From Triplophysa rosa (taxonomy: Eukaryota > Chordata > Actinopteri > Cypriniformes > Nemacheilidae): a DNA stretch of 64,000 bases. Made by a program: the position numbers and the translations under genes. Each line of letters opens with the position of its first letter. Positions within the stretch are counted from its first letter, which is position 1. Shown in pieces: positions 45,403 through 57,540 of the stretch. The notes under the pieces were generated by a model. It saw nothing but the letters and a program-made list of their open reading frames with translations, was not told where the DNA came from and made no database searches. Where the stretch lies: NCBI RefSeq assembly GCF_024868665.1, contig NC_079905.1:7480379-7544378 (forward strand). Reading direction: 5' to 3'.

Positions 45403-48400
45403 ATGAGCTCTCTTCTCTCTGAGCGGGTAACGTATCAAAGGACAAATACCTTAAATAACTTCAATAATCATTAAAACAACGACATTCGCTGTTTATCTAA
45501 AAATGACAACCATTTAACCGAGGAAGTGAAAATGTTTTGAACGAGTTCATCTTGTTTTGTATTTCACTAGTCAGCCTAACGTTAGCTATTCCTTACGTTA
45601 ACTTACTGCTCTTTTGTCACAAGCGGCAGGCTTTCATGCCAGATGAATCGTTGTTTTATTTTGTCTTTCTTCTTATCTTTACAATTTGTTGTATTTCTTA
45701 AAACTGTTGTAGCATTTATAACAAAGAACTGACATTAAACAATGTAACATATTCGTACGTTAATGTACACTTGTTTGCTTCCTGATTGTTGTGTGGTAAT
45801 GTTACTTTTAATAGCTGTAACGTTACAGTTATGACCAAACAGTGCAATATTTACATCCCTTTATGGTTGATCAAATCTTACGATTGTATTTTACCTCTTT
45901 ATTTAACGTCATGCTTAAATGCTTATGTAGCATGTATGCTATCATTTATAGCCTGTGGATCCCCTGGTTGAGGGAGGAACAGCTACAAGTGATTCAGACA
46001 GTGGAATGGGATCACCTATGGAAGAGCCTATGACTGACTCAAATCTGGTCATTGATGATCAACAAGGTAAGAGATGATTAAAATAACTTATGCAGGTTTA
46101 CATGTAAATGTCAATCCGTCTGCCTTCCCACTACACTGTTCATACTGAATGTTTTGAACTTGTTATAGTTTTCACAGTAAATATATTATGTATGTTGTAG
46201 AGCTTTACTCAACCTTTGTGTTCTAGATTCGGATGATGATGATATCACAGTGAGTCGAAAGGTACGTTCACGAAAGGCACTTCGGGACAGCGACAGTGAT
46301 GGAGAGCAGGAAGAGGCTGGAATGGCGAATGCTCTGGTCCTATCAGAGTCCAGCGAGGAGGAGACAAAGTCCAATAAGACGAAGAGCATCAAAAAGAAAC
46401 GGGGCAGTAGAATATCCCGCCTCTCAATGGATAGTGATGAGAGTGAGCCAGAGAAAGAGGATGTTCAAGTCAAACCAAAAGAAGCAAAGAAAAAGAGGGA
46501 TAAGTCACAGAGACGCAGAGAGAAAGACAAACGCAACGCATCCCTTGCAAAGCGACTGAAAGATAAAACAAAGGTGATTTGTTTTTTAGAGGAACGTTTG
46601 GCATTTGCTGAATTTTCTTTTGTGCTGTTTATCAAGATTCTGATTATTTCTGTTCAGGATTCCCCTCCACTCAAAGCACTTTATGACAGCGGTTGTCTTC
46701 TGGGAGACTCTGATCTATTTGATGCACAACTGGACGAAGATTCTGAACAACATCTGGAGGGAGAAGATGAAGAGTCACTGAATGCCATCAGATCAGCTGT
46801 GAAAAAGAAGACAAAACGCAAAGTAAGCTTAGCATTCAATTGTCATTGTTTAACCTATGCTAAAATGTATCTGAGTGCTTTTCCACCATTAGGCGTTAAA
46901 GGCATCGTGTGACGCGTTTGTGTTTACATTCTAAAGATTTCCGTTATCAGCCCTGTGGTGGAAATGAAACCATTTACGTGGAACGATTAAGCAATGAAAA
47001 GATTCCGCGATGGTGGAAAAGCGCTCTATGAATCCTGAAGTTGGAACCCTAAAGTACCGATATAATTTTTTTCCCATAGCCTCAGTTGTCAGAGTTCAGT
47101 GGAAATGAAGAACAAGAGAACAAGCCACAGCGGAAGGTAGACATTTCTATATTACAGCAACACCTCCATTAGTTGTTTATTCTGTGACTTCAATAAAAAT
47201 CCTATTTTTTCTGTAAACAAATTGTGTCCTCAGGAGAGAAAGTCTGCAAAGGCCAGCAAGGAGGCACTTAGACAGCTTTACAGTGACAGTCAGAGACTGG
47301 TGCGAGGTCAGTCAGTTCACATAGGCTCACTGTGCAACATATTTTCGTGTCTCATAAATTGACATTGGTGTCTCTTCCACTTTTGCAGAGTCTGTGGTCG
47401 GTCTTCCTTATCACATGCCAGAGCCCAAAAGTATTGATCAGTTCTTCAGGAGAAGACCACGTCCAGAGGGTCCTGCCATGGCTTTGCTCAAGTATGTGAT
47501 CAATCACTTATTAACTTATTTTGTACTGTCTACAGAAGAAATAACCAAAACATTCCTTTTATTTAAGGTCTGCCAAATACCAAGCTTGTATTTTAGAGGC
47601 CAGTGCAGCACCTCCTCTAGATCGAAATCAAGCCAATACCTCTGAACATGTGCCTCAACAGGACACGAGTCTTCAGACAGACTCATCTGTGGTTACAAAC
47701 CAGTCATCCAGCACATCCCTTCCCTCAACAGACAGCACTACCAGCACTCACCAGGAAGCCACTACTGACGGAGAAGCACATACAGAAAATGATACAAGCA
47801 CTAACAGCCCCAAACCTGTAGTTGAAGAGAAAGATGATCCCATTGATGAAGCTGAACGTTTAGATAATGCACAGCAGCAGATCTCAACTGAGCAGATCCA
47901 GACTGAGGATTTCGCACAGCCATCAGTGACTGAACCTGCCCCACAGGTGGCAAAACCTCGAAAGGATAAGTTGGCCAGACTGAGAGAACTTGGTCTAGAT
48001 CCTCCTCCAGTGGCGAAGCTGTGTGCGGATGAGGGTGCTTTTGTTCAGCTGGAGCCGCCTCAGGAAAACCCAGGTAAGCTTAGAGACAGGATGAGGGTCA
48101 ATTTTATCTTTCCTCGCCATTTTTCATAACATGATTGTTTGTCTATTGCAGCGCTGAAAGCACTACAGGAACGGTTTTTGAAGCACGTTCAGCCTGTCGC
48201 TCGCCCCAAAGGGGAGCGCACTTTGCAGCTTAGTGTGGTAAGAAAAGACAACGCCCCCTCTGGACAGGAGGAACTACACACTGAATCCATCACTATCACC
48301 GTCAATGAGGAAGAGGACCCTGCAAAAGCCAAACCAGGTACTGATGGCACATTTACAACAATGTTTAAGTGTGTTTCTTGCTTTCTGCACATTTATTGAT

Positions 48401-51400
48401 TATCTGTGTATGCATTTTTTTTCTAGGTGAGAAACTGGTTGTCCTAAAGTCTCGTTTGCAGCAAGCCATGGCCATCCGCAGGAAGGAAGAAAGGGAGCGT
48501 AGGGCTGCTCTGCATCGCCTTGACAACGAGGATTGTGAGGAGGAGGAAGCTGAAATGACTGAGTCAGAGGATGAAGAGGTACCAGAAATAAGCATCACTT
48601 TGCATAGCCGGTCATTATTTGTGAAACTTTTCTGTATCAACTCTACTTCCCTTTATTTAATCGAGCACGAGTGTAACATCTATAGTTATCTGTTAGTGTA
48701 CAGAATTTTATTTGTAAGTTGACTCTTGTTTTATTCTCAGGGTGTTGATGAGTTGTTGGGGGATAATGGTGCAGAAGAGGAAGATGAAGCAGCGGAGGAG
48801 GAAGGTGAAGATGAAGTCTCATTGAAAACATGCCCCTCCCCAGGCTTAAAGAGTCCCTCTCCTACACCAGCAGACACTGATGGGACACTGATGCTGTTTG
48901 CCGGCAACTCCTGTTCCCGCACAGGGTGTGTGTTTGTTTTGGATCATAAATAGGTTGCATACTCAGATCTCAGATCAGCATCCATACTAACTGAATATCG
49001 TCAATTCCAGTGATGGTGTGAGAAGATCAGGACCAGCTGGCCATGAAGCTGACAATAAAATGGGTGAGTGCAAATTGATGAATTGTGCATGTCAAGTTTT
49101 TTGCTTGCTGCTCTCACGTGTTGACAAGTGTAATATTTTTTTAGCATTTCTGAAGTTTTTTTGTTTACTTCACAGAGGAGGATGATACTCTATCATTGGC
49201 TAAGGACAGCAGTCATAACAGCAGCTTTGAGCTAATGGGCTCAATGATTCCATCATACCAGCCAGTGAGCAGAGCTGCAGGCAGAGGCCTGTCTGCCAGT
49301 GCGTTCCGCTCTCCCTCTCCATGCCTCTTCAGACCCAGTTTTCTCGGCTCTGCTTCAAAGGTGAGGCACTCTCCATTGACTCTGAATTCATTTGCACAAT
49401 CCTTGAGATCATTTGGGTAATTAAGAGGGATAGTTAAGCCAAAAATAAAAATTCTGTCATTTATACACCCTCATGTTTAAATCAGAAGATATTTTACAGA
49501 AGGTCTTTATTGAAATCTTCATCTCTTCTGTCTCAGAGCTCAGGTAAACTCTCTGAGCCCTCACTCTCTCTCCCTGTGGAGGACTCTCAAGACCTTTACG
49601 CACCCTCTTCTCCAAGTGAGTCTGCCCTCCCTCCGGCTGGGGACTCCCAGGGTCGATTCTCATTGGAGGAGGACACCCACTCACAGCTCCTGGATGCCGA
49701 CGGCTTCCTAAACGTCGGCCCTCGCAGTGTGCCCCGCCGCTCTCACAAGCGCCAGCTTATACTAGACAGCCTGGATGAAAACGCCATGGACGCTAACATG
49801 GGAGAGCTCCTGGGGCTCTGCTCAGAGGGCTTCGGCTCAGGGAAGACCCAGCCAGGGAACTCGCAGCCTGGAGCAGATGATGAGCTGCTGGGACTGTGCT
49901 CTGGAGCTTTTACCACACAGCCTGAAGAACCAGCCGTACGGCCCAAGGAGAAGAACATGGCCTTGGTGCCGAAGGAGCAGAGAGGGGATAGTCATGGCAG
50001 TTCAGATGCAGACATGGACCAGCTGCTGGCTCTCTGTTCCGGCAAGTTCACAGGAAGCCCATGTAAGTCTTGCTGTATGCACACTGGAGTGGTAGTGTAA
50101 ACATGGCCTAATGGTTAGAGAGTCGGACTCGTGACCAGAAGGTTGCCGCCTTGCCGGTTCGATTCTCCAGGCCGGCGGGTAACGACTGAGGTGCCCTTGA
50201 GCAAGGCACCTTACCCCTACTTGCTCCCCGGGCGCTGCAGTGATAGCTGTCCACTGCACCGGGTGTACGTGTGTTCACGACTTGCTGTGCGTGTGTTCAC
50301 TACTCTCTGGATGGGTTAAATGCAGAGGTCACATTTCGGGTATGGGTCACCATACCTAACAGACAGGTCACTTTTACTATATTTATCCTGTGTTTTTAAT
50401 GTTTTTAGCTGCTTCTTCACATCTATTAGTCTCCAGTCCTGCTTTTGAAAAGCCCTCTGAAAAAAGGTGTGCAAAATATTTTTTTGTAGATTTAGTAGTA
50501 TTTACTCCAAATTGGATTGTTTGCAGCTCTAATTTCTTGTCTACCTATGCAGAAACAAGAACATAATTGAAGAAGAGGAAGAGGAGGGTGACTGTGAATT
50601 CCATCTCCTGTCTGATGTTGACAGCCTTAGTGAGAAGGTACTTGCTCATTAGATCTTTCAGAATATGCTCATTTTTCGTTTTTGCAGTTATAATCGGTGT
50701 GGTGAGAAGATTTAAGTGTTTGTTTTAGACAGTTTGCACTGCTCTATCAATGTTAAGGGCTGTTAACAGTCTTTTTTACATAAATAAAGGAGGATAATGA
50801 AGATGAATCTGATGCTGAAGAGGAGGAAATTGACAATGAGGAGGAGGAGGAAGAAGAAAGAGAAGCAGTCTTTGGACGACGCCCTGGCAAAAAGAAAATG
50901 TAAGTTTCAAACAGGTTCCTGAATGCTGCCAGTGTATTCAAGTTGATACATTATTTTAGGGTGGTACATATTACATTTTCTATTATTTATGTGGCTATCA
51001 TTGTGTGGTAACAGGCGTTTGGCTGAGTTTGTGGATTCAGAGGCAGAGCTGTCAGGCAGTGATTTGGGCAGTGAGGATGAGGATGAAGAAGGTGGAGATG
51101 AATACGAGGATGAAGATATACAAGAGGAGATTCCATCAGATGAGGAGTTGATGGACCAAGTGAACAAAATCCACATGTAAGAAATATTCCCTTAATCCTA
51201 TGACTTTAGGTAAGGTGGTGGAACTGGAAAGTACTTGTTCCTCTAATTGCCAAAGCAGCTGAAATGCTTGTTGGGTAAGTTTGCACTTTACAGTTGAATG
51301 CACAAATGGGCATGTTGGCTCTTGAAGCAGACTTGCTAAAATGGTTATGTAAACATGCCACAAGGGGGCGCCAGGCTGTTTGTTTTAAACTAAGGAGGTG

Positions 51401-53129
51401 CTGCTGATACAGTTTCCAATTACTAAAACGTGTTACATCTATATTATTAATCCAGATTGCAGTTTATCAAATCTTTAAAAAAAAATTCTCTGTATAGACT
51501 TGATCTATAAAATGCCCCATCAGTATGAATGTGAGGATCATCATGTTCTTCTAACAGGAAGCATGTATTAGATGATGACAAGAGAAGACTGCGACTGTAT
51601 CAAGAGCGTTACCTTGCTGATGGTGACCTGCACTCTGACGGACCTGGACGAGCTCGACGATTCCGCTGGAAAAACATTGGTGAGTTTGGCTAGACAACGT
51701 CATGTATCCCTCAGTATTCTGCTACTGATATTATTTGTGTGACCAGGTCTATAAACAGCTGCAGTAAATGTATCTTAAGTGTGTGTTTTCATATTTATTA
51801 AAGTGATTTTTCTTTTGACCAGATGATAACTTTGAGTTTGGTGGAACGGATGCTAATGGAGATGAGGAAGAGGAGGATGAAGACAATGATCAAATAGAGT
51901 TACAAAAACGTAGAGAGAGGCTAGAGAGGGAGCAGTGGATAAGAGAACAGGTGTGTGTGTGTCTTGTAGAAAGTAAATTTATGTTCTGTGATTGCGTGCA
52001 TGTAACCGACTTGTGTCCTGTTCTGTAGAATGAAGCTGAGGCCAAAAAGGGGGGAGATGTGGAAGATGAAGAAAAGATAGAAGAGGAGGACAGTCAGTTT
52101 ATGAAGCTTGCCAAGAAGGTCACTGCCAAGACACTTCATAAGAGAGGTAAGTTGACTGTATAGTCTCAATTAATGAGTTTGTTGTAACTGTGCATAAGTT
52201 TGAATAAATTGATTTTAACAGTACAGCAGAACCTTCATCATAGTGTGTGTTGTTTGCTTGCCCCATGATAGAAGTTCACCAAGCACATTGCTAAAACAAC
52301 AACTCAACTACATGCACAGAAGTTAATATAAAAACAATTCTTTCCTATTTTTAGACACTCCAGTTGTTCTGCAAGAGAAGGCCACTCCCAACACCAACCA
52401 GTTCCGAAAGCCATTTGAACCCACTGTGGTCAGTACTCATGCCCCCTCTCTGCACATTTACTTGTATAGTTCTCTGCTTCTGTGTTGAAAATCTGCTGGG
52501 ATTGACAGCATTAAACTTGCATTTCGTATCGCCAGGTCAAAAGAGGCTCATTGCTCAGTCAGCCTCGGTCAATGTTGCAGAAATTAGCCAGCATCTCTGA
52601 CAGCAACCCCTTGGCCCCTCGTAACTCAAGAGGTTTCCTCTTCCAAACCTTATCACCGGAAAAAGAAACCCCCAAATCAGACGGTCCTAAGAAACAGGTA
52701 TTATGTTTGGTCTTGAGGTTTTATTTGGTCCCTTTCACGCTTATAATGCAACCTGTATCAGTGTGATCTCACAAACCCACACAGGGTTTCTAATCACCCC
52801 CTCATACAAGATCATTCTCTCATCTTGCAGTTAATATTTCTACCACAGGATGGAGTCATAGTGATTGGTTTAAATTAAGAGACTATCTGTAAAGGTTTCT
52901 CAGCAATGAAGATGTTTATTGTATAGTGGTATATTAAAGTGCATTTATATTCAAGCCTACTAATTGTGATCAAAACAACACATTTTTACTTTTTTAACTG
53001 GATTTACTACAGATTAAGAAAAGAGGACAGACTGACTCTTTGGTCCCTGCTGCCAAGCGACCGTGTTTTGGGAACCCCCTCAAACCTGCAGGACCACCAC
53101 GAAGTATTTTCAGCTATCTGGAGAACTGA
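45403..53129 (+). CDS. clspn: Claspin, replication checkpoint mediator, 24 coding exons, 1270 aa
   Basis: Claspin bridges ATR and Chk1 and travels with the replication fork. Exons: 45403-45426, 45952-46066, 46227-46573, 46658-46822, 47080-47136, 47234-47306, 47389-47491, 47568-48073, 48152-48337, 48427-48578, 48741-48925, 49011-49063, 49176-49360, 49537-50062, 50409-50466, 50553-50637, 50790-50899, 51015-51176, 51558-51679, 51823-51950, 52029-52146, 52355-52428, 52536-52697 and 53013-53129. All junctions are GT-AG and phases close at 3813 nt. Landmarks: DSGCLL (about 173), LPYHMPEPK (about 265), [18 protein letters not shown], three Chk1-binding repeats at residues about 798-816, 830-841 and 872-888, [19 protein letters not shown] (about 1043), and the C-terminus RSIFSYLEN. 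Long Glu/Asp-rich stretches match the acidic family character. Human is 1339 aa. The N-terminal 8-codon exon is the least certain part. Confidence 0.94.
49422..49500. repeat. MITE arm fragment beside a clspn splice acceptor
   Basis: AGAGGGATAGTTAAGCCAAA, then AATTCTGTCATTTATACACC and CTCATG, match the left arm of the AGTTCACC family. The copy stops about 40 bp before the acceptor of the exon at 49537, so the right arm is absent. Confidence 0.6.
50104..50390 (+). repeat. tRNA-derived SINE in clspn intron 14
   Basis: The head contains a box A-like TGGCCTAATGG and a box B-like GGTTCGATTCTCC at tRNA spacing. It is followed by the conserved block ACTGAGGTGCCCTTGAGCAA then GGCACC, and the tail GATGGGTTAAATGCAGAGGT. 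This is the layout of the tRNA-derived SINEs common in teleosts (V-SINE/HE1 type). It is in sense orientation within the intron between the exons ending 50062 and starting 50409. Confidence 0.8.
51358..51371 (+). promoter_or_regulatory. CTCF-like motif in a clspn intron
   Basis: The site CCACAAGGGGGCGC differs from the strong CTCF core CCACTAGGGGGCGC at one position. It lies in the intron after the exon ending 51176. Motif match only. Confidence 0.3.
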
Positions 53130-53345
53130 TAAGTTGTCTCCAACAACACCAGTATTACTAACAATTAATATATGGCTTGAATTTTTCCCATTGGCTATAC
53201 CAAATTCCATGATTATGAATGTTGGATATGTTTGCCTTTTGGATTGTTTTTGTTTTACACTGTTTCTATCATGTAAATATTGTGATTTTCTTTTAAGTGA
53301 TGTAATTTTATTTGTTTTTATAAAAATTGTAAATTAAAGTGTATT
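53130..53345 (+). promoter_or_regulatory. clspn 3' untranslated region with ATTAAA signal
   Basis: About 200 bp after the stop, ATTAAA at 53333-53338 is the best poly(A) signal. Confidence 0.5.
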
Positions 53346-54939
53346 TTAAATGGTTGCGCTGTTATTTCTCTACTAAACCGAATAACCTCTATAATGCATC
53401 CTCATCCATAATCATTAATTTTGAAAACCGTTTAAGCGAACTCAAGGGTGGTCTTGGCAGCACATGGTCCCTTAGGCCATGAGCTTCTCTTTTTTTAAAA
53501 ATCTAATTCTTAATTCATTCTGGGTTAACTTAAGTTTACCCAGCCAAATGTCTAGGTATGAATGGTTGGCATTTTCGGGTCTTTTCTGTATCTGTAACTC
53601 ATTATAAGAGTTCTTTTAATCAGCCTCTACTGAGCTCCTAGGGAGAGGATCTGAGGTTCCTCATTAAATTTTCTGTTTTAAGTTTTTCTTTCCAAATGGA
53701 GTAACCTTGCTCCAGGGTGGACACAGTTACTGATTTTTATGCCTGTAATTGTCAGGAGACTGCAGCGATATGTTAAACACCAGCGCAGGTTTCAGAAGCA
53801 GCTGCATTAGTCGTTCATCATTCACTGCATGCAGTTTTAAGAAATCTCAGTTCCTGCAACATGCTGAACTTCAACATCTTCTCATTTTAACCCGTGATCT
53901 CAAAAATTTGTGTTCTTGAAAAGAATTGACCTTGTCAAAGTAACAAAAAAAACGAATTCCACAGTGGCTGCCAAAGCTTGTAGCCTCTGTGTATATGGAG
54001 AGCTCTTGGGCAACTGGTTTAATGTGCAGTAACTGCCATAGTGGATCTGTGTGGTGGCTTTTGACGGCAATGCCAGGGGTTGGTTCCTCTGGGCTCTGTC
54101 ACTGCTCAAACCATGGGGTCCGAGACATGCAACTGAACTGAGAGAAATGGGTCATAACTGCAGGCTGCTCGTGTCTAAGCAAGTGCTTATGTGTTTTGGC
54201 ATTGGCAGGTTCTTTTTGCAACTTATCATGGTTATGATGGACACAATCCATCTTGTTTTTATTTCAGGGCATACTCTTTTCCCCAACCCCTCCCCCCACC
54301 TCCGTGTTTTACAGATACTACATTTCAGAACCGATACAATACGTGTTAAAGCTCATTTTTTACGAGGATACTCTGTCAAGCATCTCTTGCCTCTCGCTCT
54401 CCTCTTCTTTCTCGCTTCTTCCCTGGATTGTTTGCTTGATGTAGATGATTTTCCTTGTGACGAGTCCGCAGGCGACTTTTTTCATTTGATGTATTTTTCA
54501 TGTGTTAAGGCTATTATTGAGAGATGGAAGGGGGGAGAGTGGAGACAGCCTGAAGGTGCGACACTTGAATGGGGATGTTGTTGGGCAGCAAAGTGGGGGA
54601 GAGCAGAGTTCTCTTCTGTCATAGGATATGTAGGGGATGTATTTACTGTTGTGCCAGCACCAAAACAGTCACACATCTCATGATAAGCCATCAAAAAGCT
54701 GGCACTGTACAGTAATAAAGCTGGTTGTAACAGGTCTTTAACTGTTCATAATGATCATGTGTTCCTTTAGTATTGCATTATCAGCACAGAGGTTGTAGTT
54801 TTGATTCTCAGTGAACACACATTATTATAAAATTTGTTTGAATGCACTTTGGATAAAAAGCATCTCCCAAACACTACTCTAATGACGAGAGATATAAAAG
54901 CAGCATAGTCACAACAGTTTCCACTCTAATTTCCATCTT
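53346..54939. other. Spacer between clspn and C1orf216, unexplained open frame inside
   Basis: No known gene is recognised. A 210-codon plus-strand open frame runs from 54051 to 54683 and an AATAAA follows near 54713, but the translation has no recognisable domain. A SINE/LINE-type tail (TGCACTTTGGATAAAAAGC) lies near 54842. Confidence 0.4.
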
Positions 54940-55116
54940 CGTGCTTTCCAGTTAAGTGGTCCCTTCCCAGTTTAGGAAGTGAGTCACGGAAGGCCAGTAC
55001 ACGGGAAAACGGAGCGGATGGGAGGGGGAGGAATCAGATCAGCGTCGGTCGGAGGAGGAGGGGAAAACAGGGAGGACGCTGTATCTTATTCGCGGACGGA
55101 AAACGGACAACAAACG
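54940..55116 (+). promoter_or_regulatory. Promoter and non-coding first exon of the C1orf216 homologue
   Basis: A strong donor (AACG|GTAAGA) at 55116/55117 closes a GC-richer tract. The matching acceptor (CTTTTTAG) is at 56157-56158, just upstream of the coding start. CpG density is raised from here to about 55300. The 5' end of this exon is a guess. Confidence 0.45.
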
Positions 55117-56158
55117 GTAAGACAATGCCCTCTAATAATTGATTCTCAAATGTTATTGTCAATCAGAGATTTATGCGAGCGCTAAATAAAAATGGAGAGA
55201 GGTTTACGCGCTCTCCGGATGTGAGCGGTTTATCGCTGAGGTCTCGGCCGAGGCAGAGGAACCGAGAGATGGGGTGAGACCGTTTGCAACGTCGCTTTTA
55301 CGTAATCTAATTTAGCCTATTTTCTGATGCTCAGTTTATTTTGTGAATATTTTGCGTCGGCATTTAAGTGTTTTGAAGCGTTGTGTTAATCGAGAATATG
55401 TGTTTGTTTTGAAGCTGATCGAGCATTGAAATCGCACTGATGCGTTTGATTTGAGCTTCCCCTTACGAACATTAACCATGGTTTTACTACAGTAACCACA
55501 GTCATTTATTAGTAAAACTATGGTAATAGAAATAATAATTAATCTGGCAAAACATGTTTATCAAACTACGGTTAATTTTTCTAAGAGATTATGCACCGTT
55601 CGTATTTGTGTGTGTCGCTATTAAATCGCCACATTACAGCCGGCTATTAAAATATAACGAATGGTTTAGGTTTGGTTCAGCAGGTTCTCTCGGGGCTAAA
55701 TTTGGCTACTTGCAGATTTTCTCAGTCCTCAGTCATTTGTAGGCGATTATTATTTCTGCCTGAGGCGCGCAACCCTTGATGGCTGGTTGCTGTTCTTCAG
55801 CACCACATGGCCGCGCAGCGCCTGTCACGCGCGTGATTGACAGACCCCCGAAGTTATTAGGTGGACTGTATCTGTGAGAGGATATCTGAATATTTCATGT
55901 CACCGAAATGGAGAACATGTCGTGGAATTGCATCACTGAATATTTGATGCATTATTTCAACCGTTATTAGCTAGGTATTGTAGGCAGGGATATTATTTAC
56001 TGCGTGTTATTGGCTTTTAAACATTTTCTTGTTTTGTCAGAAACTGTAGGCCTATTCACTGCCGAAATAGAATAATAATACGATGTGTCGTTTTGCTTTG
56101 GATCGTTTTACGAACCTTTTTCACTGACTTCATTCTTTTTTGACTTTTTCCTTTTTAG
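55117..56158 (+). other. Presumed 5' untranslated intron of the C1orf216 homologue
   Basis: The intron of about 1.04 kb is bounded by GTAAGA and TTTTTAG. The first part is CpG-rich. No other gene is seen in it. Confidence 0.45.
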
Positions 56159-56186
56159 AGCAAGTGCATCTCAAACAAAATCGAAA

Positions 56187-57164
56187 ATGCTTGAACAAGA
56201 TCGAGCCATGAACCCTGTCTTTGGAGGTCAGGGGCCGGTTGGGAAACTGTCAACTTTGCGTATCTATTCCAACACCCAAAAGAGATGTGAGAAAGATGGC
56301 AACTTCAACTTCCTGGGCCAAGATGATGACCCCATGACAGGAGATGAAAATCGCAACCAGGTGCGCCCACGAGCTTTGGGTCCGTTGGGTCGTGATCCAC
56401 CCCTGTCTGCCAACCAATATGGGCCGGGGAGCCTCTCCCCTTTGTCTCGTTTGCCTTGCTGGAGCCCTTTGGAGCCTCTTCCTGAGATTGAAAGCGGAGA
56501 TGATATGGGCGGCAGAGTGCCCCCGGATGGCGCAGAGGAAGGCAAGCTGGATGAAGAGATGAGGAGGGTGACGGATGATGAGAAAAATCAGACTTTGGAG
56601 GAGACTCAGAAAGAAGAGGAACTACTGGATGAGGAGGAAGAGGACGATGGGGCTATAGAATGGGCCGACAGTGAAGAAGAGTTTGAGTTTAGCTACAGGT
56701 CTGAAAGCTCTTCTCCTCTTAGCACAGGAAGTGGGGATGTAGCGGGTGATGTGGCCCACAATTCCATCTGGGACCAAATCTGCCATGGGCGTCCGACAGA
56801 AGACCCCTTAAAAACCCCAAAGTGTAGTGGAGATGATAAAGTAGAGCAGCGGAGAGAGAGTGTAGAGGGTGCCGATCCTGTAGCAGATGCTTCATCGGAC
56901 TCCGAAAATGACCCGGATTCCGAGCTGCCGGACCTTATGCAGGCCGTTTGGACTCTGCAGGATCGAGAGAGGTTTAAAGCACAGGAGATGGAGAAGCATC
57001 AGGTACAGCTGACCATGTACCGTCGCCTGGCTCTTATCCGTTGGGTTCGCACCTTACAGAACCGAGTTCAAGAGCAGCAGAACCGCCTCCAGTCCAGCTT
57101 CGATATTATTCTGACACACAGGAAGGAGCTTCTGCGGATGGGTGCTGCTGCAGTGGCCCAATAA
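56187..57164 (+). CDS. c1orf216: C1orf216 (UPF0500) homologue, single coding exon, 325 aa
   Basis: This is a vertebrate protein of unknown function. The identification rests on the C-terminal helical region at residues about 248-315: LPDLMQAVWTLQDRERFK, then EKHQVQLTMYRRLALIRW and LQNRVQEQQNRLQSSFD, ending in HRKELLR. It lines up with the end of human C1orf216. The middle is very acidic (EEEEDDGAIEWADSEEEFEF, about 185-205) and looks disordered. The fish protein is about 100 residues longer than the human 229 aa. I chose the ATG at 56187, the first after the splice acceptor at 56158. The frame is open further upstream, but that part would be intronic. The gene lies next to clspn, as in human 1p34.3, which supports orthology. 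No signal peptide or membrane segment is seen. Confidence 0.85.
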   Translation: MLEQDRAMNPVFGGQGPVGKLSTLRIYSNTQKRCEKDGNFNFLGQDDDPMTGDENRNQVRPRALGPLGRDPPLSANQYGPGSLSPLSRLPCWSPLEPLPEIESGDDMGGRVPPDGAEEGKLDEEMRRVTDDEKNQTLEETQKEEELLDEEEEDDGAIEWADSEEEFEFSYRSESSSPLSTGSGDVAGDVAHNSIWDQICHGRPTEDPLKTPKCSGDDKVEQRRESVEGADPVADASSDSENDPDSELPDLMQAVWTLQDRERFKAQEMEKHQVQLTMYRRLALIRWVRTLQNRVQEQQNRLQSSFDIILTHRKELLRMGAAAVAQ

Positions 57165-57540
57165 CAAAAACAAACAGAAAAGTCATGAGACAAACAGATG
57201 ACACAAGCGAGAGACTTTGCGTTGTCATGTGAAAAGTAATCTTAGCATCTCTGTTGCCCTGAGAGTTATATCACTATTAGAATTGTGGTTAAGAGTCCTT
57301 CAAAACATCACCCCAGAGTTTTGACTGCATTGGTTTCTCTTGTTTTTCAAACGTTTGCCAACCTGACATGTTTAAATAATTATACGTGTTTATATGTGTT
57401 TAGTGTGTAAAGAAAATACAAAGTATGATAAAATATATATTTACTGTATATACTTATAGACTCCAGCATTCCCTATGACCCCAATAGGGATAAGTGGCAG
57501 ATGATGAATGAATGGATGGAAAAAATATATATCAAATAAA
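57165..57540 (+). promoter_or_regulatory. C1orf216 3' untranslated region with AATAAA
   Basis: AATAAA at 57535-57540, about 370 bp after the stop, is the best poly(A) signal. Confidence 0.55.

Noticed and set aside
50104..50185. tRNA-like box A and box B suggesting a tRNA gene
   Set aside because: The tRNA-like head runs into the conserved SINE body and tail and lacks a full cloverleaf with acceptor stem, so it is a tRNA-derived SINE.
56085..56186. Upstream extension of the C1orf216 frame by 34 codons
   Set aside because: A splice acceptor (CTTTTTAG) at 56157-56158 interrupts it, and the extra residues are Phe-rich, as expected for a polypyrimidine tract.
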